From: Sphingomonas_R sp036387535
GTDB lineage: Bacteria > Pseudomonadota > Alphaproteobacteria > Sphingomonadales > Sphingomonadaceae
Direction: 5' to 3'
NCBI RefSeq assembly: GCF_036387535.1
Contig: NZ_DASVTO010000122.1
Coordinates: 1-9,827, forward strand
DNA: 9,827 nucleotides
Made by a program: the position numbers and the translations under genes. Position 1 is the first letter of the stretch. Each line of letters opens with the position of its first letter. The notes below the pieces were generated by a model. The model saw nothing but the letters and a program-made list of their open reading frames with translations. It was not told the origin of the DNA and did no database searches. Below are positions 1 to 5,250 of the stretch, one piece after another.

Positions 1-1200
1 GACCAGCCCGAACAGGGTCAGCGTGTTGATCGAGAATCCGGCGACCGCGAACACCCCGAACGTGCCAAGCAACACCACCGGAACCGCGATCGCCGGGACA
101 AGCGTCGCCCGCCAGCTTTGCAGGAACACGAACATGACGATCACGACCAGCAAAATCGCTTCGAACAGCGTCTTGATCACTTCATCGATCGACAGTTGTA
201 TGAACGCGGTGCTGTCGCGCGGGAACGAGTATTTATACCCCGCGGGGAAGGATTTGGAGCGTCGCTCGATCTCGGACTTCACCAGATCAGCGGTCTTGAG
301 TGCGTCGGCGCCCGGTGCGAGCAGGATCGACAGGCCCGCGCCGGGGTGGCGGTTCAGGCGGCTGACGGTCGTGTAGCTTTCGTTGCCGAGTTCGACCCGT
401 GCGACGTCCGACAGCAACACCTTGGAGCCATTGGTCTGGGTCTTGACGATGATCTTGCGGAACTGTTCGGGTGTGGTCAGCCGCGAACGCGCCGTGACGG
501 TGGCGTTCAGCATCTGGATGTCGGGGGAGGGCTGGCCCCCGATCTGGCCAGCGGCAACCTGCGTATTCTGCGCCTGGATCGCGGACGTGATGTCGGACGG
601 CATCAGCGCGAAGCTTGCCAGCTTGAACGGGTCGAGCCAGATCCGCATCGCATATTGCGCGCCGAATACGTTGAGGTCGCCGACGCCGGGCAGCCGGCCG
701 ATCGGATCCTGAAGGTTCGAGATCAGATAGTCGGAAATATCGCCCGCGGTCTGACGGTCGGTGGAGTCGTAGATCGCGACGACCAGCAGCGCATCGGGGT
801 TCGATTTGGTGACGACGAGGCCCTGTTGCTGAACCTGTTGCGGCAGGCGGGGCAGGGCCTGCTGAACCTTGTTCTGAACCTGGACCTGCGCGATGTCGGG
901 GTCGGTCCCCTTTTCAAAGGTGACGGTAACCGTGACGGAACCGGCGGAGTTGGAGGTGGCGGAGAAATACAGCAGGCCGTCGATCCCGGTCAGCTGCTGC
1001 TCGATGATCTGCGTGACGCTGGATTCCAGCGTCTCGGCCGATGCGCCCGGAAATGCCGCACGGATGTTGACCGCCGGCGGCGCGATATCGGGATATTGTT
1101 CCACCGGTAGCGAGAGGATGCCCCCGATACCCGCGAGCATGATGACGATGGCGATCACCCAGGCGAAAATCGGGCGATCGATGAAGACGCGGCTGATCAT
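1..1200 (-). CDS. RND efflux pump inner-membrane subunit, HAE1/AcrB family (C-terminal part outside window)
   Basis: This is the proton-driven pump subunit of a tripartite efflux system. It takes amphipathic compounds from the periplasm or outer leaflet and passes them to an outer-membrane channel. The 400 visible residues start at an ATG at 1200 and stay open to base 1. The N-terminus (FIDRPIFAWVIAI) is TM1 of AcrB-like pumps, followed by LPVEQYPDIAPPAV and the porter domain with IAQVQVQNK, GVGDLNVFGAQYAMRIW and QNTQVAAGQIGG. TM2 (about residues 335-360, FLQSW after it) and TM3 (IAVPVVLLGTFG) are visible. The window ends at SINTLTLFGLV, just before the expected paired proton-relay aspartates of TM4, so these cannot be checked. 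The start lies 7 bases after the stop of the fusion-protein gene, so the two are surely one operon. The residue equivalent to the AcrB deep-pocket Phe136 is Ala137 here, while the Phe178 equivalent is kept. Family certain; drug range and the exact gene name cannot be told. Confidence 0.95.
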   Translation of the reverse strand, partial: MISRVFIDRPIFAWVIAIVIMLAGIGGILSLPVEQYPDIAPPAVNIRAAFPGASAETLESSVTQIIEQQLTGIDGLLYFSATSNSAGSVTVTVTFEKGTDPDIAQVQVQNKVQQALPRLPQQVQQQGLVVTKSNPDALLVVAIYDSTDRQTAGDISDYLISNLQDPIGRLPGVGDLNVFGAQYAMRIWLDPFKLASFALMPSDITSAIQAQNTQVAAGQIGGQPSPDIQMLNATVTARSRLTTPEQFRKIIVKTQTNGSKVLLSDVARVELGNESYTTVSRLNRHPGAGLSILLAPGADALKTADLVKSEIERRSKSFPAGYKYSFPRDSTAFIQLSIDEVIKTLFEAILLVVIVMFVFLQSWRATLVPAIAVPVVLLGTFGVFAVAGFSINTLTLFGLV

Positions 1201-1207
1201 GGCCGGC

Positions 1208-2416
1208 TCAACCGTTGCGGGGCGTAGCGCCCGCCTTCGACCCGGACCCCGATTTGGACGGTGACTGCGGTTTGCTGGGCGGTGATCCGGCGGGGACCGG
1301 CTTGATCGCCTGCCCGGCTTTCACCCGCGCGACCCCTTCGACGATCACCCGGTCGCCCGGTGCCAACCCGCCGGTGATGAGCCAGTTGGTGCCGATTGTA
1401 CGCGGTGCCTGAACGATGCGCTGCACCGCCTTGTTGCCGGGCCCGACCACGAAGACGGTCGCCTGGCCCTTGGGATCGCGGCTGACCCCGGCCTGCGGAA
1501 CGAGGATGGCGTTCTGGTCGCGCGCCTGATCGAGCGTGGCGCGGACATACATGCCGGGCAGCAGCAGCCCGTCGGGGTTGGGGAAACGGGCGCGCAACGT
1601 CACCGTTCCGGTATTCTGATCGACGGTGACATCCGTGAACTGGATCGTTCCGGACAAGGCGTAAGAACTGCCGTCCTCCAATTTCAGCCGGACACGGGCG
1701 GAGGCCGGTACGACGCCGCCGCTCGCCAGTTGACGGCGGAGCGCCAGCAGATCAGCCGAGGATTGCTGGATATCGACGAAGATGGGGTCGAGCCGCTGGA
1801 TGGTGGTGAGCGGATCAGCCTGACCCGACGTCACCAGCGCGCCGGTGGTGAACAGTGACCGACCGATCCTGCCGGTAATGGGCGCCGGAACCCTGGTGAA
1901 GCGCAGATTGATCTGCGCCGTTTCCAGCAGAGCTGCGTTCTGCGCGATGCTGGCGCGCGCCTGTGCGGCGAGTGCGGCGGCATCGGTATAATCCTGTTGC
2001 GCCACGGCTTCGATCGCGGCGAGCGGCCGCAAGCGATCCGCCTTGACCCGGGCGGCAGCTTCGTTGGCGCGGGCACTGGCAAGGTTGGCTCGCGCTTCAG
2101 CGGCGGAGGCACGGTAAAGGCTGGGATCGATCTGGTAGAGAGTCTGCCCCTGACGGACGACCGAGCCCTCCGTAAACAGCCGGGCCTTGATGACGCCGGA
2201 GACCTGCGGACGTACCTCCGAAGTCTCATAGGCCGCGGTGCGGCCGGCAAGCTCGGTGGCGAGCGGAACGCTTTCGGTCCGCACCACGATGTATCCAGCC
2301 TCTGGCGTCGGCGGTGGCCCCTTTTTCTGATCGGCGTTCGATCCGCACGCAGCGACCGCCAGAAGCAGCATCAAGCAGGGAATCGTGGGGGAAGCGCGAA
2401 GGCGCGGCATAGTCAT
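1208..2416 (-). CDS. RND efflux membrane-fusion (periplasmic adaptor) lipoprotein, AcrA/MexA family
   Basis: Periplasmic adaptor of 402 residues that links the pump at 1-1200 to an outer-membrane TolC-like channel. The N-terminus is a lipoprotein signal: a basic start (PRLR), a hydrophobic stretch, then a lipobox VAAC with Cys24 as the expected acylated residue. Next come the first half of the lipoyl domain (GVIKARLFTEGSVVRQGQ, Q.. followed by LYQIDP, about residues 73-98), an Ala/Arg-rich alpha-hairpin coiled coil (about 100-165), the second lipoyl half (RVPAPITGRIG), a beta-barrel region (FTDVTVDQNTGTV, LLLPGMYVR) and a membrane-proximal domain. The C-terminus is a low-complexity Ser/Pro/Lys/Gly tail. 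Length fits the family. In-frame ATGs at 2428, 2416 and 2410 all lack a clear Shine-Dalgarno. I chose 2416 because it leaves a normal short n-region before the signal core; 2410 is equally possible. No regulator gene lies beside it, but an operator-like palindrome sits about 90-110 bases upstream. Confidence 0.94.
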   Translation of the reverse strand: MTMPRLRASPTIPCLMLLLAVAACGSNADQKKGPPPTPEAGYIVVRTESVPLATELAGRTAAYETSEVRPQVSGVIKARLFTEGSVVRQGQTLYQIDPSLYRASAAEARANLASARANEAAARVKADRLRPLAAIEAVAQQDYTDAAALAAQARASIAQNAALLETAQINLRFTRVPAPITGRIGRSLFTTGALVTSGQADPLTTIQRLDPIFVDIQQSSADLLALRRQLASGGVVPASARVRLKLEDGSSYALSGTIQFTDVTVDQNTGTVTLRARFPNPDGLLLPGMYVRATLDQARDQNAILVPQAGVSRDPKGQATVFVVGPGNKAVQRIVQAPRTIGTNWLITGGLAPGDRVIVEGVARVKAGQAIKPVPAGSPPSKPQSPSKSGSGSKAGATPRNG

Positions 2417-2504
2417 GACCGCACCCATGGATTTGCATGTCGATGTGGTCAACAATTCTTCGATGTCCAATTTGACACAAAGCGAAAGACATTGTTCGGC
2501 GGCG

Positions 2505-2524
2505 ACAATTTTGTGCAATATTGT
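2505..2524. promoter_or_regulatory. Imperfect 20-base palindrome, possible TetR-family (AcrR-like) operator
   Basis: ACAATTTTGTGCAATATTGT matches its own reverse complement at 16 of 20 positions, with perfect outer ACAAT/ATTGT arms. It stands in an A/T-rich island of an otherwise G/C-rich window, about 90 bases upstream of the adaptor gene start on the minus strand. The centre (TTTGTG then AAT) resembles the known E. coli AcrR operator, as I remember it. This is a comparison from memory, so operator function is inference. No repressor gene is next to it in this window. Confidence 0.4.
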
Positions 2525-2623
2525 TCCCGATGCTGCGCACCGAAAGCAGTTTCTTGATGAGCGAAGAAAGTGAAGGCGGACCGGTGCTATCGCAGTCTGA
2601 AACCGCGACCACGACCGGCCCGC

Positions 2624-2668
2624 AAGAAAACGGGCTGCGCTCCGGGGGGGGGGAGGATGCGCAGCCCG
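2624..2668 (-). terminator. Rho-independent terminator-like hairpin, minus strand
   Basis: A perfect 10-bp G/C-rich stem (2659-2668 pairing with 2631-2640), closed further by GGA/TCC, is followed on the minus strand by TTTTCTT (2630-2624). On the plus strand the tail would be CAATC, so the signal is directional. The only minus-strand transcript it could end starts within 2669-2839 or inside prfC, which supports a small RNA gene here. It could also stop antisense transcription out of prfC before it enters the efflux operon. Confidence 0.6.
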
Positions 2669-2710
2669 CAATCTATGTCCGGTCCGAGGGGGGGACGTCG
2701 GAAGGGACAT
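2624..2710 (-). ncRNA. Candidate small RNA with two C-rich-loop hairpins (CCUCCUCCC / 'cuckoo' type)
   Basis: Read on the minus strand this stretch folds into two consecutive hairpins. The first (2710 to 2675) has a 6-bp outer stem ATGTCC/GGACAT, a 3x3 internal loop, a 4-bp inner stem CCGA/TCGG and a loop holding seven C. The second (2668 to 2631) has a perfect 10-bp stem CGGGCTGCGC/GCGCAGCCCG, extended by three more pairs across one bulge, a loop with CCTCC and a run of ten C, and then TTTTCTT. Established knowledge: alphaproteobacterial sRNAs of the CCUCCUCCC-motif class (cuckoo RNAs, CcsR of Rhodobacter, alpha-r14 of rhizobia) have C-rich anti-Shine-Dalgarno motifs in hairpin loops. The match is by architecture only. 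The 5' end is unknown; a smaller hairpin (TGCG-CTT-CGCA, 2723 to 2713) just upstream may belong to it. No convincing promoter was found. The strand is chosen from the T-rich tail. Confidence 0.5.
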
Positions 2711-2752
2711 GGTGCGAAGCGCATGAAATTGGTTTGGGTTCCGGGCCCCGAT

Positions 2753-2770
2753 GCTTTTTTTACAAAAAGC
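2753..2770. repeat. A/T-rich inverted repeat GCTTTTT-TTAC-AAAAAGC
   Basis: A perfect 7-bp inverted repeat with a 4-base spacer, standing out in a G/C-rich stretch. It lies 70 bases before the prfC start and about 43 bases upstream, on the minus strand, of the first hairpin of the candidate sRNA. It could be a promoter element or protein-binding site for either transcript. The sequence alone does not decide this. Confidence 0.35.
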
Positions 2771-2839
2771 GCGGCCTCGCCTTTGTACGCCGCAGCCTGT
2801 ACCGCGGGCGCAACCCCGACCCCTGTTGGAAAAAGACGC

Positions 2840-4405
2840 ATGAACGACCGCCCGACCGGGCGTCCTGACCGCCGGACCTTTGCGATCATCTCGCACCCGG
2901 ACGCCGGCAAGACGACGCTGACCGAAAAACTGCTGATCGCGGGCGGTGCCATCCACCTGGCCGGGGAGGTCAAGGCGCGCGGGCAGACGCGGCGCGCGCG
3001 ATCCGACTGGATGAAGATCGAACAGCAGCGCGGAATATCGGTGACGTCGTCGGTGATGACGTTCGAATATGACGGCCTGACATTCAACCTGCTCGATACG
3101 CCGGGGCACGAGGATTTTTCTGAAGATACCTATCGGACGCTGACTGCGGTCGACAGCGCCGTGATGGTGATCGACGCGGCGCGCGGCATCGAGGCGCAGA
3201 CACGCAAGCTGTTCGAGGTGTGCCGGTTGCGATCGGTGCCGATCATCACCTTCGTCAACAAGGTCGACCGTGAGGGACGGTCGCCGTTCGATCTGCTGGA
3301 CGAAATCGCGGACCAGTTGGCCCTGGATGTCGCGCCGATGATGTGGCCGGCCGGCATGGGCGGCGAGTTCGAAGGCTTGTTCGACGTGGCCGGCAACCGC
3401 ATGCTGTTGCCCGAAGGGCGGGTCGAGACGGTGGCGGGGCTGGACGATCCCAAGCTGGACACGCTGATTTCCGAGCAGGCGGCGGCGAAGCTGCGTGAGG
3501 AGGTCGAGCTGGGTGTCGGCGGTTATGCTGCGTTCGACCGCGCCAAATATCTGCACGGCGACATGACGCCCGTCTATTTCGGATCGGCGTTGCGGGATTT
3601 CGGAGTGCCGGAATTGATCCACGCGCTGCGGGACCTGGCGCCCAGCCCACGCCCGCAGCCGGCCGATCCGGCGCCGATCAGCCCCGACGCCGACGGCGTG
3701 ACCGGGTTCGTGTTCAAGGTGCAGGCCAACATGAACCCGCAGCACCGCGACCGGGTGGCGTTCATGCGGCTGTGTTCGGGCAAGTTCCGGCGCGGCATGA
3801 AGCTGAACCAATCGGGCACCGGCAAGGCGATCGCGGTGCATTCCCCGATCCTGTTCTTTGCGCAAAGCCGTGAAGTGGCGGACGAGGCGTGGCCGGGCGA
3901 CATCATCGGCATCCCGAACCACGGGACGCTGCGGGTGGGCGACTCGCTGGCCGAGGGCGCGCCGGTGGTGTTCACCGGGCTTCCGAACTTCGCGCCGGAA
4001 ATCCTGCGTCGGGTACAGCTGATCGATCCGACCAAGACCAAGCAGTTGCGCAAGGCACTGGACGATCTTTCCGAGGAAGGAGTGGTGCAGGTGTTCCATC
4101 CTGCGATCGGATCGCAGATGATCGTCGGCGTGGTCGGGCAGTTGCAGCTGGAGGTGCTGATCAGCCGGCTGGAGCATGAATATAAGGTCGACGCGCGGCT
4201 GGAGCCGTCACCCTGGGACACGGCACGCTGGATCAGCACGGATGCGGCGGCGGACATGAGCGCGTTCCAGTCGCAGCACCGCAGCGCGATGGCCATGGAC
4301 CGCGACGGACAGCCGGTGTTCCTGGCAAAGGACCTGTGGGATCTGAACTTCGTGAGCGGGCGGGCGCCGACGGTGCGGTTTTCGGCGACGAAGGAGCGGG
4401 TGTAG
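2840..4405 (+). CDS. prfC: Peptide chain release factor 3 (RF3)
   Basis: Translational GTPase that removes RF1/RF2 from the ribosome after peptide release and recycles them in the cytoplasm. The product is 521 residues, against about 529 in E. coli. G-domain motifs are in order: P-loop SHPDAGKTT (18-26), the switch I region with GISVTSSVMTF, DTPGHEDFSEDTYR from Asp86, NKVDREGR from Asn140 and the G5 SAL at 249-251. RF3-typical C-terminal stretches follow (FMRLCSGKFRRGMKLN, HSPILFFAQ, DIIGIPNHGTLRVGD, GVVGQLQLEVL). The start ATG at 2840 has GGAAAAAG about 5-9 bases upstream, and the protein begins as RF3s usually do. The frame stays open for 90 codons further upstream, but that translation is unlike RF3 and crosses the sRNA hairpins, so I exclude it. 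It is divergent from the efflux operon and separated from otsB by 110 bases, so probably not part of the trehalose unit. Confidence 0.97.
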   Translation: MNDRPTGRPDRRTFAIISHPDAGKTTLTEKLLIAGGAIHLAGEVKARGQTRRARSDWMKIEQQRGISVTSSVMTFEYDGLTFNLLDTPGHEDFSEDTYRTLTAVDSAVMVIDAARGIEAQTRKLFEVCRLRSVPIITFVNKVDREGRSPFDLLDEIADQLALDVAPMMWPAGMGGEFEGLFDVAGNRMLLPEGRVETVAGLDDPKLDTLISEQAAAKLREEVELGVGGYAAFDRAKYLHGDMTPVYFGSALRDFGVPELIHALRDLAPSPRPQPADPAPISPDADGVTGFVFKVQANMNPQHRDRVAFMRLCSGKFRRGMKLNQSGTGKAIAVHSPILFFAQSREVADEAWPGDIIGIPNHGTLRVGDSLAEGAPVVFTGLPNFAPEILRRVQLIDPTKTKQLRKALDDLSEEGVVQVFHPAIGSQMIVGVVGQLQLEVLISRLEHEYKVDARLEPSPWDTARWISTDAAADMSAFQSQHRSAMAMDRDGQPVFLAKDLWDLNFVSGRAPTVRFSATKERV

Positions 4406-4452
4406 ATGTGCAATCTCGAAGCCGGAGCACGGAGCTTGCGACGGGATCGTGC

Positions 4453-4475
4453 GGGTCGACGGCGGGCGGGGCGGG
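4453..4475 (+). other. G-tract block, possible G-quadruplex
   Basis: Four G runs of at least three (4453-4455, 4464-4466, 4468-4471, 4473-4475) are separated by loops of 8, 1 and 1 bases. This ends 7 bases before the putative stress-promoter -35 element. In such G-rich DNA it may be chance. No function is claimed. Confidence 0.25.
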
Positions 4476-4482
4476 TCCGATC

Positions 4483-4506
4483 GGAACAATCCGCCCTCGC
4501 TGCGTT
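4483..4506 (+). promoter_or_regulatory. Putative EcfG (general stress sigma factor) promoter for the trehalose operon
   Basis: GGAAC at 4483-4487 is followed after 15 bases by CGTT at 4503-4506. EcfG promoters of alphaproteobacteria have GGAAC and cGTT boxes about 16-17 bases apart, so both boxes are perfect and the spacing is at the short end, depending on how the spacer is counted. It is the only good pair I saw just ahead of a gene. The predicted transcript start (about 4511-4515) would touch the otsB ATG at 4516, giving a leaderless or nearly leaderless mRNA, which fits the lack of a Shine-Dalgarno there. EcfG control of trehalose genes is known in related bacteria; here it is inferred. 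Confidence 0.55.
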
Positions 4507-4515
4507 CCTACGCGG

Positions 4516-5250
4516 ATGATGGATGCGCTCCCCCCGCCGCCTGACGGCCCGATTGCTGATGTCAGCCTGTATCTGGATTTCGACGGGACGCTGGTCGAGA
4601 TCGCCGCCACGCCGGATGCGGTGATCGTCGAGAACAGCGTCGCGGTGATGCTGGCCGGCTTGTCGTTGCGGCTGGATGGGCGTGTCGCGCTGATCAGTGG
4701 ACGGGCGATCGATACGCTGGCGGCGCTGGTGCCGTGCCCCGGGCTTGCGATCAGCGGGAGCCACGGCGTGGAGACGCGGTGGTCGGACGGACGGCGCGAC
4801 GGGCCAGCGCGAGCGGAAGGGTTGCCGGCCGCAGTCGCGGACCTGAACGCCTTTGCCGCGGCGCGACCGGGATTGCTGGTGGAGGAGAAGCCGTTCGGCG
4901 CCGCGCTGCATTACCGCGCCGACCCGGACGTGGGCGATGCCGCCCAGGCGCTGGTGCGGGAACTGGCCGCGGCGAGCGGGCTGGATGTGCAAACCGGCAA
5001 GATGGTGGTGGAATTGCGCCCCGCCGGCATCGACAAGGGTGATGCGGTTCGCCGGCTGCATGCCGCCGCACCGTTCGCCGGACACGCCCCGATTTTCGTG
5101 GGGGATGACGACACCGATGAGGCCGCCTTCGTGGCGGTGACGGCCTTGGGCGGATATGGCGTGCTGGTGGGACCGATGCGCGCCACCGCTGCGCGGTATC
5201 GACTGGACGATGTGACGGCCGTGCGCCGGTGGCTTGGGGGATGGATATGA
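4516..5250 (+). CDS. otsB: Trehalose-6-phosphate phosphatase
   Basis: HAD-superfamily phosphatase of 244 residues that converts trehalose-6-phosphate to trehalose and phosphate in the cytoplasm, the second step of the OtsAB pathway. HAD motif I is DFDGTL with the nucleophile Asp21 and acid/base Asp23; motif II is Ser61 in LISGR; motif III is Lys174 in GIDKGDA; motif IV is GDDDTDE (196-202). The cap region carries the family sequences SGSHGVE, EEKPFGAALHYR and GKMVVELRP. It is slightly shorter than E. coli OtsB (266), mainly at the C-terminus. ATG codons at 4516 and 4519 are both possible; neither has a good Shine-Dalgarno, and the nearest promoter candidate implies an almost leaderless message. 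The stop overlaps the next gene's ATG (ATGA at 5247-5250), so the two are translationally coupled. Confidence 0.95.
   Translation: MMDALPPPPDGPIADVSLYLDFDGTLVEIAATPDAVIVENSVAVMLAGLSLRLDGRVALISGRAIDTLAALVPCPGLAISGSHGVETRWSDGRRDGPARAEGLPAAVADLNAFAAARPGLLVEEKPFGAALHYRADPDVGDAAQALVRELAAASGLDVQTGKMVVELRPAGIDKGDAVRRLHAAAPFAGHAPIFVGDDDTDEAAFVAVTALGGYGVLVGPMRATAARYRLDDVTAVRRWLGGWI

Larger units (their letters stand above)
2417..2839. other. 423-base divergent intergenic region between efflux operon and prfC
   Basis: No protein-coding gene is supported here. From left to right it holds an A/T-richer block with the 5' untranslated region and presumed promoter of the efflux operon and the palindrome at 2505-2524, then the candidate minus-strand sRNA with G runs of ten (2644-2653) and seven (2688-2694) on the plus strand, then the A/T inverted repeat at 2753-2770, and finally the prfC leader with GGAAAAAG at 2828-2835. 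A clear -35/-10 pair for prfC or the efflux operon could not be assigned. Confidence 0.6.

Noticed and set aside
118..1110. Long plus-strand open frame opposite the RND pump gene
   Set aside because: Arg/Asp/Gly-rich shadow of the pump coding sequence; the minus strand carries a clear AcrB-family protein over the same bases.
2472..2477. Perfect TTGACA on the plus strand as a prfC promoter
   Set aside because: At 16-18 bases downstream there is only TTCGGC-like sequence and no -10 box, and it is over 360 bases from prfC.
2496..2518. TTGCAC and AACAAT on the minus strand as a sigma-70 promoter for the efflux operon
   Set aside because: Only 3/6 and 4/6 matches to consensus with a 16-base spacer; too weak to list as a feature, though it overlaps the palindrome where a repressor might act.
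2507..2527. GGAAC followed by tGTC on the minus strand as a second EcfG promoter ahead of the efflux operon
   Set aside because: The -35 box is right but the -10 box matches only two of four bases, so it is not convincing.
2570..2839. In-frame upstream extension of prfC by 90 codons
   Set aside because: Translation is Arg/Gly/Pro-rich with no RF3 similarity and crosses both hairpins. The ATG at 2840 has a Shine-Dalgarno and gives a normal RF3 N-terminus.
2417..4177. A very long open frame on the minus strand running from inside prfC through the intergenic region into the adaptor gene
   Set aside because: The part upstream of 2428 is antisense to prfC, reads as Arg/His/Pro-rich shadow protein and crosses the sRNA terminator. 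The real adaptor starts at its lipoprotein signal near 2416.
4427..4452. GCACG...CGTGC inverted repeat after prfC as its terminator
   Set aside because: Only 5 bp with a 16-base loop and no T tract follows.
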